The notes: a model not told the origin generated them from the letters alone. A stretch of DNA of 36,830 nucleotides from Pseudarthrobacter defluvii (GCF_030323865.1 NZ_CP066365.1:1-36830); one strand, 5' to 3'; positions 15,534 to 24,669 are shown, counted from the first letter of the stretch. Numbers and translations: made by a program.

Positions 15534-17408
15534 GTGAGTGTCAACGAACGTATCACCGAGAATTTAGTGCGTGAGGCGTTCCGCAAGCTTGGCTACTTCG
15601 ACGACGCCAGTGACACACGCGTAGAAGAACAACGAAGTCAGATCGCTGATGTAAGGCGTCTACTGAAGGGTGCATCGAAGACCGGAGGTGCAGGATTCGG
15701 CGCTCCTGAATTCATTGTCACCTCGATGAGCATCCCAGACTTCATTATGGTTGTTGAGTGCAAGGGCAGCACTCGTTACCACGAGTCCCCTGGACACGAT
15801 AAACCAGCAGATTTTGCCGTCGATGGCGCCCTAACCTACGCTGCATCGCTGTCTACGAATTTCCATGTCATCGCAGTCGCAGTGAGCGGGCAGACTGAGA
15901 AGGAACTAACGGTATCAACGTATCTTCGAGCCAGAGGATCGTCGGAAGCTCAAGTGCTCACAGCACGTTCTGGCGCTTCAATTGATCAGATTCTGCCCTG
16001 GAATGACTACATCCAGGCCGCACAGTATGACGCCGCCGTGGAGAGCGCGCGAGTCTCTGACCTCATGGCGTTCTCCCGCGAGCTGCACATATTCATGCGT
16101 GACTACGGGAAGCTGACCGAAGCTGAAAAGCCATTGCTCGTGTCCGGCACCTTGCTCGCGTTGCGAAACACCGCATTCGCCAAGAGCTACGCGAACTATG
16201 CCCCTGCCGAACTACAGCGCCAGTGGCTGCGAGTAGTCAAGGACGAGCTGGAAGCGGCCGAGATTCCGCAGGCGAAAAAAATCAACATGACTCAGCCGTA
16301 CTCCACCATCGGCGTTCACCCCGAGCTGGGCAAGGCAACCCTCACTCATCCAAGGGGCGTCCTCTACGAGTTGATTGCAATGCTCGCCCAGCATGTCCTC
16401 CCCCTGACCCTGACATATGAGGGATATGACGTCGTCGGCCAGTTCTATGGCGAATTCCTCAAGTACACGGGCGGCGACGGCAAAGCGCTGGGCATAGTCT
16501 TGACGCCTCGCCACATAACCGAGCTTTTTGCGGACCTGGCGAACCTTTCCAAGACAGACATAGTCCTCGACACGTGCGCCGGCACAGGTGGCTTCCTCAT
16601 TTCGGCCATGAACAGAATGCTCAGCACGGCCATAACTGAAGACGAACGTGAGGCGATACGTAAGCATCAGCTCATCGGTGTGGAGCAGCAACCGGGCATG
16701 TATGCTCTTGCGGCTTCCAACATGATTCTCCGTGGGGATGGCAAGGCCAACCTTTATCAGGGTTCATGCTTTGACGAAGGAGTGTCCAAAGCCGTTAAGG
16801 CCCACAAAGCAAACGTTGGTCTGATCAACCCCCCTTACAACCAACGTGGGGCGGGCCTGAGCGAGCTTTCATTTGTGCAGCATATGCTCGACTTACTCGA
16901 CGCTGGCGGCACAGGTATAGCCATTGTTCCGATGTCATGCGCGACGGCCCCCAGCAGCGAGAAGACGAGCCTCCTGAAGTCACACACGTTGGAAGCCGTA
17001 ATGTCCATGCCGAATGAACTTTTTTCCCCAGTCGGGGTGATCACGTGCATCATGGTCTTCACCGCGCACAAGCCGCACGAGCAGTCAGACCGAAAGACCT
17101 GGTTCGGATACTGGCGGGACGATGGGTTTGTAAAGACGAAGCACCTAGGCCGTATTGACCAGAATCAGCGATGGCCAGGTATTCGAGATAGCTGGGTGGA
17201 AGCATTCCGCAACAGGGAAGTGCACTCCGGAAAATCGATCACTTACAAGGTAACGGCAGAGCACGAATGGTGCGCGGAAGCGTACATGGAGACGGATTAT
17301 TCTCTGCTGACCGAAGCCGATTACGAGGCGACGATACGTGAGTACGCCATAGCGCAGCTGCTCCTTGCAAGCCGAGCTGGTTCTGGACTCGATGTTGAAG
17401 ATCAGTGA
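15534..17408 (+). CDS. BcgI-like restriction-modification A subunit (nuclease fused to N6-adenine methylase)
   Basis: 624 residues. The N-terminal ~150 residues contain a PD-(D/E)XK nuclease core, 'IPDFIMVVECKGS' (D69, E75, K77). After a helical linker comes the HsdM-type methylase: 'LTPRHITELF' (about 323-332), SAM motif I 'DTCAGTGGF' (346-354) and catalytic 'NPPY' (432-435). One chain thus cuts and methylates, as in type IIB BcgI, whose A subunit is nearly the same length. GTG 15534 is preceded by AAGGGA. The start of the B subunit overlaps the end of this gene. Base composition is less GC-rich than the neighbours, which suggests separate acquisition. The system protects the plasmid and can act as an addiction module. 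Confidence 0.85.
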   Translation: MSVNERITENLVREAFRKLGYFDDASDTRVEEQRSQIADVRRLLKGASKTGGAGFGAPEFIVTSMSIPDFIMVVECKGSTRYHESPGHDKPADFAVDGALTYAASLSTNFHVIAVAVSGQTEKELTVSTYLRARGSSEAQVLTARSGASIDQILPWNDYIQAAQYDAAVESARVSDLMAFSRELHIFMRDYGKLTEAEKPLLVSGTLLALRNTAFAKSYANYAPAELQRQWLRVVKDELEAAEIPQAKKINMTQPYSTIGVHPELGKATLTHPRGVLYELIAMLAQHVLPLTLTYEGYDVVGQFYGEFLKYTGGDGKALGIVLTPRHITELFADLANLSKTDIVLDTCAGTGGFLISAMNRMLSTAITEDEREAIRKHQLIGVEQQPGMYALAASNMILRGDGKANLYQGSCFDEGVSKAVKAHKANVGLINPPYNQRGAGLSELSFVQHMLDLLDAGGTGIAIVPMSCATAPSSEKTSLLKSHTLEAVMSMPNELFSPVGVITCIMVFTAHKPHEQSDRKTWFGYWRDDGFVKTKHLGRIDQNQRWPGIRDSWVEAFRNREVHSGKSITYKVTAEHEWCAEAYMETDYSLLTEADYEATIREYAIAQLLLASRAGSGLDVEDQ

Positions 17409-18357
17409 GCTGTTCGAAGTCGGGTATGGCAACAAATTCGACTTCAACAAGATGACGCCCGACCCCAATGGAGTCTTTTTCGTAGGCCGGTCCGGAAGCC
17501 GGCAGGGAGTTAGCGGACGGGTCGCGCCGGTTCCTGGCGTAATTCCGCATGAAGCCGGTCTGCTGACTGTTGCGCTTGGGGGTGCTTCTCGTCTGGCAAC
17601 ATTCGTGCAGCACGCCCCTTTCTACACTGCCCAGAATGTCGCTGTACTCCGCCCGCGAACAGGCATGTCTTTGGAACAGAAGCTCTATTGGGCCACATGC
17701 ATTCGAGCCAACAGGTTTCGATACGAAGGGTTTGGGCGCGAGGCCAACAGAACGCTGGCCACTCTGGAGTTGCCTGATGAGACGCCTGCCTGGCTCAACC
17801 CGGTGCCGGTTGTGGAAGGCCTAGTTAAACAAGTGCCTCTCGTTACCACTGATCACACGACGAAGGACCACCTTGGTGGCACCGTTGGGGAACTTTTCGA
17901 CATCCGCTACGGCCAGAGCCTGGAACTCAATCGCTTATCACAGGTCATCCCGCCGCAAGGCGTGAACTTTGTGAGCCGCACTGATCGGAACAACGGCGTC
18001 TCCGCACGTGTCGAGGCACCCACGGGCGTTGTCCTTGGAGATCCTGGTGAACTTACCGTTGCCCTCGGGGGGAGTCCGCTGGCGACATTCCTCCAGCCGG
18101 AACCCTTCGTATGTGGCCGAGACGTGGCAATTCTGGAACCCAAGTCTGACATGACGGATGCAGAAAAGCTCTACTGGGCGATGTGCATAAAGGCGAATCG
18201 ATATAGGTTCTCCTACGGGCGTCAGGCGAATAGAACGCTTAGCTTGCTGAAGCTGCCCGCTATGCCGGCCGCACTCACGAGCCCAGGAAAGATTGACAAC
18301 ATACTTGGAATGGTTCGAGTTGAGCTTGAAGAAACCGCAAGGAATCTAGGTCCCTGA
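17392..18357 (+). CDS. BcgI-like restriction-modification B (specificity) subunit
   Basis: 321 residues from ATG 17392, which overlaps the A-subunit stop by 17 nt; a TTG at 17365 is also in frame. It consists of two tandem target-recognition domains that resemble each other closely: 'LFEVGYGN' to 'EANRTLATLELP' and 'LFDIRYGQ' to 'QANRTLSLLKLP', each with '-LTVALGG-', '-KLYWA-CI-ANR-'. By eye about half of the residues are identical. Such a subunit reads the two halves of a split DNA site for the A subunit. A hairpin terminator follows. Confidence 0.85.
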   Translation: MLKISELFEVGYGNKFDFNKMTPDPNGVFFVGRSGSRQGVSGRVAPVPGVIPHEAGLLTVALGGASRLATFVQHAPFYTAQNVAVLRPRTGMSLEQKLYWATCIRANRFRYEGFGREANRTLATLELPDETPAWLNPVPVVEGLVKQVPLVTTDHTTKDHLGGTVGELFDIRYGQSLELNRLSQVIPPQGVNFVSRTDRNNGVSARVEAPTGVVLGDPGELTVALGGSPLATFLQPEPFVCGRDVAILEPKSDMTDAEKLYWAMCIKANRYRFSYGRQANRTLSLLKLPAMPAALTSPGKIDNILGMVRVELEETARNLGP

Positions 18358-18385
18358 ACAGCCCTATTGGGAAACAAGCCTAAAA

Positions 18386-18409
18386 GCCCTGCCGGGGATT
18401 TTGCAGGGC
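18386..18409 (+). terminator. hairpin terminator after the R-M genes
   Basis: GCCCTGC (18386-18392) and GCAGGGC (18403-18409) form a 7-bp stem with loop CGGGGATTTT, 29 nt after the B-subunit stop codon. Confidence 0.65.
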
Positions 18410-18464
18410 AGCGGAAGGGGCCAGCATCCCCGCGGTGCCGGCCCCATGTTCGTGTCTGTCGCTG

Positions 18465-18770
18465 TTATGTCTCGCCCGGAACTTTCGTCTCGCTATCAGT
18501 CATGTCCTTCTCGATACTCCTGAACGTGGCAGCCATGGCACGCATCGCATCAGGGTCTTCGCTCCAATGGCGTCCGTTCCTGCTACAGGCATGGAACGAC
18601 GTTACATGGGACTCTTCCATAGCCTGGCGAAGCTCAACCCACGCAGCCTGCAGGTCAGTCCGCTGCTGAAGCATGAGAGGTTCGGGTTCACGGGGAGCGG
18701 CCATAACCGCAGGGGCCGGGATTACCGCAGCTGGCGTCCGACGCCGTCTGAGCAAGTTCCGCAGCCCCAT
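18465..18770 (-). CDS. hypothetical protein at the end of the transfer operon
   Basis: 101 residues. ATG 18770 is chosen because GGAGGG stands just upstream; the longer in-frame start at 18830 has none. The N-terminus is strongly basic ('GLRNLLRRRRTPAAV'), followed by an Ala/Pro linker and a helical part with 'HVTSFHACSRNGRHWSEDP'. No family recognised. It is 82 nt downstream of the membrane protein gene on the same strand and may be co-transcribed with the transfer genes. Confidence 0.65.
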   Translation of the reverse strand: MGLRNLLRRRRTPAAVIPAPAVMAAPREPEPLMLQQRTDLQAAWVELRQAMEESHVTSFHACSRNGRHWSEDPDAMRAMAATFRSIEKDMTDSETKVPGET

Positions 18771-18851
18771 TTTCACCCTCCTGATAGCAACAGCGTCCCG
18801 CCTTGGATTTGGGGGAAGCACGCTGGACAACCCTATCTATGTGCCCTGATA

Positions 18852-19373
18852 TCAAGAAAGAGGTGTGGGACGCTGCGCGCGTCCTTTCCACTGGCTGGAC
18901 CGTGAGGGAGGCTTCACAAGCTGTCTCTCTACGTCTTCGAAAGCGGATACCCAGGTTTTGGCATGCGCGGCTGACTTGCTCGCCCCGTACAGGTCAATGA
19001 TGCCGACCAGAATAACGCTCAGAGCAATTCCATAGACCAGGTACACCTGGTAGTCGATTGGTACTCCAACGAAGTCTGCATGTTTTAGCATTACCGGCAC
19101 GATCAACGCGATTCCTAGAGCAAGTGCGGGAAGGGTTGCGACTGAATAGAAGCTCGCCGAGAACCTGGCTGATTGCAGAAGGATGAAGCGTTTCTCTGGC
19201 GGGAGCGCACGGTATTCGGTGGCGTCGTGCTGGGTGGCAAGACGCCGCGTCAGGTGGGAGTGGTCCCACCTGCTTGCGGCTTTTTTCCTTTTGCTAAGGA
19301 AGTCGGCCAGTTCATTGAGGGAACGCCGGTCGGGACGCAACCAGGTAGCGATCCAGAGGATGATCGTCCGCAT
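18852..19373 (-). CDS. two-helix membrane protein of the transfer operon
   Basis: 173 residues. Residues about 75-97 ('YSVATLPALALGIALIVPV') and 108-127 ('YQVYLVYGIALSVILVGIID') are hydrophobic and probably span the membrane as a hairpin. Both ends are polar and basic. The ATG overlaps the stop of the upstream DUF4913 gene (TGATG), so it is translationally coupled to it. I do not recognise a family. Position suggests an accessory to conjugation. Confidence 0.7.
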   Translation of the reverse strand: MRTIILWIATWLRPDRRSLNELADFLSKRKKAASRWDHSHLTRRLATQHDATEYRALPPEKRFILLQSARFSASFYSVATLPALALGIALIVPVMLKHADFVGVPIDYQVYLVYGIALSVILVGIIDLYGASKSAAHAKTWVSAFEDVERQLVKPPSRSSQWKGRAQRPTPLS

Positions 19374-19798
19374 CAGAACAGTCCCGCTGGTGGTTCCTCG
19401 CAGGGCAACGGGGCGAGCTTGGATCGGTGGCCGTCGTCCGGGCTGCAGCCCTTGAACGGCCCGTCAGTTGAGAGCAGCGCCGACATGTGGTGGTCCGCGT
19501 GATCGCGCCACCAGACGCTCATACCGGTAGTTCCGTCCAGGCGCAGGAACTCCCAGGCCCTCCAGAGCGCTTCTAGGCGGCTGATGGCCTCCGCGTGTTT
19601 CCACCACTGCGGGCACCAGGTCACTCCGCCCTGCACGTTGAGCTGCCGGCGGTAGGTGGTAGCCAGCTTGCCGCTGACGAACTCGGCGACGTTCGGATAG
19701 AACAGCTCGGGCGCGTCCGTGTCGTCCTCATCCGGCTCCGTGGCGTCACCTCCGGAGTCCTCCAGCTCGTCGTCCCACTCCCCCAGGCTTTCATTCAT
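19373..19798 (-). CDS. DUF4913-like conjugation-associated protein
   Basis: 141 residues from ATG 19798, which lies inside the end of the coupling-protein gene (AATGAATGA). The N-terminal ~35 residues are acidic, then comes 'ELFYPNVAEFVSGKLATTYR' and a Trp-rich part, 'GGVTWCPQWWKHAEAISRLEALW' in two pieces, with 'WRDHADHHM' near the end. This pattern is that of DUF4913, regularly found beside TraG-like genes on actinobacterial plasmids. Its molecular role is not known. It is coupled to both neighbours by overlapping stop/start codons. Confidence 0.78.
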   Translation of the reverse strand: MNESLGEWDDELEDSGGDATEPDEDDTDAPELFYPNVAEFVSGKLATTYRRQLNVQGGVTWCPQWWKHAEAISRLEALWRAWEFLRLDGTTGMSVWWRDHADHHMSALLSTDGPFKGCSPDDGHRSKLAPLPCEEPPAGLF

Positions 19799-21560
19799 TG
19801 GGGGCACCTGCAGCAATCCATCGGTTGCCGGCAGGGGCCGCCGGCCGCTTGGCCGGATCGTGTGCAGCGATTGATGACCGCACCGCTTCGGCCTGCGGGC
19901 CGCTCATCCAGGGCACTGTCTCCAGCAGCGCAGCCGGAGCACCGGAGGCGAACATGATTGCGCGGCCACGAGGGAACGAGGCCAGATCCGAAACGTCCAG
20001 GGTGCGTTCCTTGCGATCATCGTCGTGACTGTACGAGGTGCCTTGCTTGGAGCGGCTTTTGGTCATGTTGGAGTACCTGTACTCCCCCACCAGCTGCGCG
20101 AGTTCGTTAAGGAATTCGGCTTCGGCGACGCCGCCGCCGTAGACCTTGATGTTGGCTGCGCTCCACAGCTTGCGCATCCCGTCGCGGCCCCACACTTCCA
20201 CGCCCTGGGACCAAGACTGCAAGATGGTCATCAGAACGATGCCCCTGGAGCCGTAGTGGCTGTAGAGGTTGGGCAGCTCGCGCCAGCGGCAGACGTTGGC
20301 CGCTTCGTCCAGGACGCCGACCATGGGTGTGGCGAGGCGGCCGCCGCGTGAGTGGACGGCGAGTTCTTCGGCGGCCTCGACCGTGGCCACGGTCAGCGCG
20401 GTCACGAGCGGGCCGGCGGTGCCCTTGCCTTCCTTGGAAAGGCTGTACAGCGTGCCTTTGGACCGGACGAATGCTGCCGGATCGAACTGCGGCCGCTCGT
20501 CGTTTTCGCCCTGCGGAGTCACCCAACGGGCGACCTGGCGGTTGGTGAGGCAGGATGCCATTTGCAGCGCCGTGCCGTACACGCCGCCGCGTTGCTTCTC
20601 GGGCGCGTTGACGACACCGCCGACAGCGTTCGAGGTCTGGAGAAATCCGTGGGCCTTGAGAATGTCCACCGCTTCGTCGTCCGCCGGCCTGGTCAGCCAG
20701 GTATGAACCTGTGTGATCGGCCGGCCGTCGAGAGCCGCCGCGAGCAGCAGTCCGGCCAGAAGGTCCTGACCGGCAGGATCGAAGTAGGCATCCGTTTTGG
20801 CATCCGGGCCACGGGAGCCGGCAGCGAAGTGGTCAGCCAGGCGGGCCGCCCGCACTTCGTCGGTGACGTAGGACAGGGGGTTCCACCACCAGGTGGGTTC
20901 CTCGAGGGCGACGGCCTGGGGATCGAAGACCCACACCGGCCCGTCGGCTGCGCGGACGTCGCGTGTGCCGTCAACGATGTCCCGCTTGTTGGAGGTCACT
21001 AGCGCAGCCCCCGGGGCGGCCAGGATTGCCGGGATGGCCCGCGAGGTTGTTTTACCTGTCCGAGGCCCCCAGATGTCGATGTGCATGTCTTCCCAGGAGC
21101 CGTAGACCATCTGGCCGCCCAGGACCGTCTTGCCCACCGGGACACCTGGTGAGCCTTTCACGCCCAGGCGCTCGGCCGTGGCCGTTGCTCCGCGCAGACT
21201 CAGTGCCCGCAGGTCCCGGCCCTTGGCCATGTGCTGGGCGGCGGCATCCACGCGGGACCGCTTAGAGCGGCGGCGCAGCACGGCGCGCACCACCAGGACG
21301 GCCAGGGAGACGAGGACGACGCCGAAGCCGATCAGTACCCACGTGGCGGCCGCAGGCCAGATGACCCTGTGCGTGAGCAGGCCGATGACCAGTTCGAACG
21401 GGTTGGCTGGCAGCTTTTGGCCGTCGCCGGCAATCATCGATCCCAGGTGAACGGCTCCGGTCACCGAGCCGACTCCCAGCGCCACGACGGTGATGAAGAT
21501 CCAGAGCAGGATCGTCTCGCCGTCGAGCTGGGACCGCTTGCCGCTGTTTGGCGCACCCAT
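19791..21560 (-). CDS. type IV coupling protein (VirD4/TraG family)
   Basis: 589 residues from ATG 21560, which overlaps the stop of the VirB4-like gene (TGATG). Longer in-frame starts up to 21725 lie inside that gene and are rejected. Two N-terminal membrane segments are present (about 17-39 and 70-94), then the cytosolic ATPase with Walker A 'GPRTGKTT' (165-172) and Walker B 'VGVLDEA' (about 414-420). 'GKGTAGPLVTALT' and 'LQSWSQGVEVWG' are typical of the family. The protein links the relaxosome to the transfer channel at the inner membrane and pumps DNA. It is complete, so it could also work with a channel supplied in trans. Confidence 0.92.
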   Translation of the reverse strand: MGAPNSGKRSQLDGETILLWIFITVVALGVGSVTGAVHLGSMIAGDGQKLPANPFELVIGLLTHRVIWPAAATWVLIGFGVVLVSLAVLVVRAVLRRRSKRSRVDAAAQHMAKGRDLRALSLRGATATAERLGVKGSPGVPVGKTVLGGQMVYGSWEDMHIDIWGPRTGKTTSRAIPAILAAPGAALVTSNKRDIVDGTRDVRAADGPVWVFDPQAVALEEPTWWWNPLSYVTDEVRAARLADHFAAGSRGPDAKTDAYFDPAGQDLLAGLLLAAALDGRPITQVHTWLTRPADDEAVDILKAHGFLQTSNAVGGVVNAPEKQRGGVYGTALQMASCLTNRQVARWVTPQGENDERPQFDPAAFVRSKGTLYSLSKEGKGTAGPLVTALTVATVEAAEELAVHSRGGRLATPMVGVLDEAANVCRWRELPNLYSHYGSRGIVLMTILQSWSQGVEVWGRDGMRKLWSAANIKVYGGGVAEAEFLNELAQLVGEYRYSNMTKSRSKQGTSYSHDDDRKERTLDVSDLASFPRGRAIMFASGAPAALLETVPWMSGPQAEAVRSSIAAHDPAKRPAAPAGNRWIAAGAPNE

Positions 21561-23152
21561 CAGTTTTCCCCCTCGTCGTGCCAGCGCTTGTTTGTATCGT
21601 GGAGCGATTTTTCGACACTGGTTAACTTCAAGGCCACGGGAACTCCTGGCCGGCCGCCGACTTTGAAGAGGAACTTTCCCAAGCCCGGTCGGACGCGCTT
21701 GCGTGAGCCGCCGACGTCGGTCCACGACCCGGGATCGGCCCAGGAGATGAGCCGGGCCTGCTCGGCACGCGAGAGCGTGACGGCCTTGTTCAGCTTCTCC
21801 ATCTCAGCCCCGGGCAGCGCCCCGCAGACGACCATGCCTGAGCGTTCCACGAAGCCGCGGGCCTTCATCCGCTCGGACTCAGTAGGCAGTGCTTCCAGGT
21901 CGCTCATGGTGTGCGTGATCATGGCCTGGCCAACTCCCTCGGTCCGGTTGAGGCGCGTGAGGGAGTCAACGCGGTCCACCATGCCTTCGCCGGACCGTAG
22001 CGCCCGCCAGAGCTCGTCCATGACGACGAAGTAGTTGCGGTGGGGCTCCAGGCCGGCATCGGCCAGGGTGTGCGCGACCTGGACGGTGGCGAACCCGGTT
22101 GACCAGCACGCCAGCAGGCAGGCCGCCTGGATGTCCCGCTGCGTGTCGGAGATCCCCGAGAGGTCGAAGACGACCGGCTTGGCGAGGTCCATCGGCTGGT
22201 CGGTGGGCTGGGAGAACATGTCCGAGAACCGGCCCGACCCGTCAAGGGAGTAGAGCGACTGGCGCAGCTGGTCGGTCGCGTCCAGGTAGCGGCTCATGTC
22301 GCCACGGTCCAGGGCGATTGCGCGCAGCTCGTCGGGGGCGTCTTTGATGACCTCGATCAGATCCCCGATCAGGGGCACGCGGTCCAGGCGTTCGTCCAGG
22401 ATGTGCAGTGCCCGGTCAATCAGGGATTCCTCATGCGCGCTGGGCTTCGCGTTGCGCACGATGGTGATCAGCGCCGTGATCATGTTCAGGCGCCGGTTGT
22501 GCGAGTCGGCCATGAGCTGTTCGGCCAGTTTCTCCGCCTTCACAGCTGCAGCGAGCAGCTGCGCGGCCGCTTCCTGGTCCGCGGCCCGGCTGGCCTCTGC
22601 CCGGTGTTCTTCGGCCGAGGAAAGCAGCCGGACAGCGGCACCGGTGGCCTCGCCAGGGTCCAGGACGTTCAAGTGCCCACGGCCGGGCCCCAAGCTGATG
22701 ACCTGCCCGCCCAGGGCTTCGATGAGGTCAACGTAGTCGGGCTTCAAATCGCCCAGGATCAACGGGTTGATCCCCCGGCCGGCAAGGCCCAGGACGATGT
22801 GCCGGACCAGCGTGGACTTGCCGTAGTGCGGCAGTCCGAGGACGAACATCGACGGGTTGTTGATCATGCCATGCATGAACCAGCTGATGGGATCTCCCCC
22901 GAACGGGGCTCCGGTGTCGGTGTGGACACCGATCGGCACGCCCACAATGGGGGTGCCTGACCCGCCCACGAAGGGCCACAGCCCGCAGACCTGGACGGAG
23001 GTGCCGCGCCACTCGTCGGCGGCCGTGACGTAGACGGCTTCGCCCTGGCCGCGTCCGCGCCAGCCCCGAAGGCCAGGCCGGCGGACGACGGCGGCCGGCA
23101 GCGTGCGGGTGCCGGCGGGAGTGCGCTTGTGCTTGGTCTTGCTGCCGAACAT
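21560..23152 (-). CDS. VirB4/TraC-like conjugation ATPase
   Basis: 530 residues from ATG 23152, which overlaps the SCO6880-like stop (TGATG). Walker A is 'GLPHYGKST' (106-114) and Walker B 'YFVVMDELW' (374-382). Between them lies a helical, Ala/Glu-rich insertion (about 180-220). The C-terminal part 'ATQMITHTMSDL'-like region and the following residues fit the HerA/VirB4 fold. These ATPases energise assembly of type IV channels at the inner membrane. The protein lacks a long N-terminal VirB4 domain; in actinobacterial systems the SCO6880-type protein encoded upstream is thought to fill this role. It sits in a tightly coupled operon. Confidence 0.88.
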   Translation of the reverse strand: MFGSKTKHKRTPAGTRTLPAAVVRRPGLRGWRGRGQGEAVYVTAADEWRGTSVQVCGLWPFVGGSGTPIVGVPIGVHTDTGAPFGGDPISWFMHGMINNPSMFVLGLPHYGKSTLVRHIVLGLAGRGINPLILGDLKPDYVDLIEALGGQVISLGPGRGHLNVLDPGEATGAAVRLLSSAEEHRAEASRAADQEAAAQLLAAAVKAEKLAEQLMADSHNRRLNMITALITIVRNAKPSAHEESLIDRALHILDERLDRVPLIGDLIEVIKDAPDELRAIALDRGDMSRYLDATDQLRQSLYSLDGSGRFSDMFSQPTDQPMDLAKPVVFDLSGISDTQRDIQAACLLACWSTGFATVQVAHTLADAGLEPHRNYFVVMDELWRALRSGEGMVDRVDSLTRLNRTEGVGQAMITHTMSDLEALPTESERMKARGFVERSGMVVCGALPGAEMEKLNKAVTLSRAEQARLISWADPGSWTDVGGSRKRVRPGLGKFLFKVGGRPGVPVALKLTSVEKSLHDTNKRWHDEGEN

Positions 23153-24537
23153 CACATGGCCTCGCGGATCTCTTCGGGCACCTTCAAATGCTTGGGCAGC
23201 ACCAGGCCAAGCGGCAGCGATGCGGCAAAAGCCGAATCCTGGGAGCCGTAGACCCGGCGCATTAGCAGGCGGGCGGACGGGCCGAGGTTGCCCTCCACCA
23301 CGGCCACAGCGTCATCCAAGGCGCTGGAGGACAGCACCGTGGCTGTGACGACCAAGCCGAAATTCACCAGGCCCGCCCCCTTGGCTTCTTCCGCAGCCGT
23401 GGCCGTCGCTGCGCGGGCGTCCACTAGAGCGCGCGCTGTCGGCCGGCTGGTGGATGAAGCCCGCGTCAGTGCGTTGGTCTGGTCAGACTCGACAATGGCG
23501 GCCGCCCGGCCAGACTCAATGGGCCTGTACAGCAGTGTGACGCGCTTGCGGGCGATCTCCCCGTGCGGGGCGACGAGACGGGCGAGCACGGACGCGAGGA
23601 CGTGGCCGCGCGGTGCTCCGGTCATCGTCCAGGACACCGAGTGCCCCGAGTCGTGGCGGTATCTGTCCCAGCCGGCCTGATGTGCCGAAGGGCCGACCTC
23701 GCCCCAGGTCAGGTCCACGGGTGTGCCCTGGTAGTGGGCTTCATCGATCAGGCGCGCGGCCGCAGGATCGTACGCGACCCGCACGACTTCGCACAGCTCC
23801 TGAGCGTTCAGGGGCGCGCATGCGCCGGCCCCGGTGGATTCCAGCCGCTCGGTCAGGCCGGGAAGGCGGGAGGCGAGATCGCGTGCGATCTCATCGGCGG
23901 TGCGGCGCTTGCCGCCGGCCCTGGCTGCCGCGCTAAATGTCAGTGTGACCCAGGCACGGATCGTGGCCGACCCTTGCGGGTACGTTTCCAGCGCCTCTCT
24001 CAGCATGGCCTTGGCAATGGCGGGCGCATCCTCATGGATATTCGACTCGACTTCCCGGCGCAGGCGCGCCCCGGAATCCGGAGCGGTCTCTACGGTGACT
24101 GAAGCGGCCACGACGGCCGGCTCATTCGACAAGGAAGCCAGCCAGCCTCCCCAGTTGGCCACCCAAGCGTCAATCTGCTCCGGATCGACCAGAGACGCGC
24201 CGTCAGGCTGCGTGCCGAAGACCACCGTGTAATGAGCCGTGGACGGAAGGTGGATCAACGCGAACGGCCGCCCGTAGGAGTCCGCGAACTCGTAGAGCTT
24301 TGAGCCGGCGGCGATCCCGGGCAGCTGATACTCGCCCCAGGGAGTCAACCCGAGCGGCCCGGAACGGTAGAGGTTCGCCTTCTTCCGTCGCGCCGAGCGG
24401 AACGCCAGGCGGGCAAAGGCTCTTTCGCCCACGGACTTGTTGTGCTTGTCCGTCACCGAGACGACGGCCAGTGCCATGCCGAGGACGAGCAAAGCCACAA
24501 GGCCGGCGGCCCAACCACCGACGAAGAAGCAGATCAC
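23152..24537 (-). CDS. SCO6880-like conjugation membrane protein, 5' end clipped
   Basis: The conserved protein is recognised from 'AGLFIGLIVTVICFFVGG' onward: two N-terminal membrane helices, 'NLYRSGPLGLTPWGEYQLPG', 'YGRPFALIHLPSTAHYTVVF', and a long soluble part ending before the VirB4-like gene. The family's usual start, about 20-25 polar residues before the first helix, is missing. Upstream in frame the sequence is antisense to other genes. No ATG stands in a sensible place, and GTG 24537 or an upstream TTG would be poor substitutes without a ribosome site. The frame stays open to 25455, but that extension is not real coding sequence. The protein may therefore be made poorly or not at all. 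Confidence 0.8.
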   Translation of the reverse strand: MICFFVGGWAAGLVALLVLGMALAVVSVTDKHNKSVGERAFARLAFRSARRKKANLYRSGPLGLTPWGEYQLPGIAAGSKLYEFADSYGRPFALIHLPSTAHYTVVFGTQPDGASLVDPEQIDAWVANWGGWLASLSNEPAVVAASVTVETAPDSGARLRREVESNIHEDAPAIAKAMLREALETYPQGSATIRAWVTLTFSAAARAGGKRRTADEIARDLASRLPGLTERLESTGAGACAPLNAQELCEVVRVAYDPAAARLIDEAHYQGTPVDLTWGEVGPSAHQAGWDRYRHDSGHSVSWTMTGAPRGHVLASVLARLVAPHGEIARKRVTLLYRPIESGRAAAIVESDQTNALTRASSTSRPTARALVDARAATATAAEEAKGAGLVNFGLVVTATVLSSSALDDAVAVVEGNLGPSARLLMRRVYGSQDSAFAASLPLGLVLPKHLKVPEEIREAM

Positions 24538-24564
24538 CGTGACGATAAGGCCGATGAAGAGGCC

Positions 24565-24663
24565 CGCGGTGGCAACGGGAACTACGACGTGCAGCTCCTG
24601 CGCAGCGCAGCCGACAAGCCCTGGCAGGTCAACCGCTTCACACCCCCGAACGGCACCAAGTAA
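24565..24663 (+). pseudogene. 3' remnant of a plus-strand gene at the deletion scar
   Basis: About 30 codons ending at TAA 24661-24663 read 'GNYDVQLLRSAADKP' and 'WQVNRFTPPNGTK'. This looks like the folded C-terminus of a real protein: alternating strand pattern and 'WQVxRFTPP', reminiscent of conjugal-transfer accessory proteins with an NTF2-like end. Upstream the frame runs antisense to the SCO6880-like gene, so its 5' part has been lost. The stop lies 6 nt before the next gene. Confidence 0.5.
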
Positions 24664-24669
24664 GGACCG

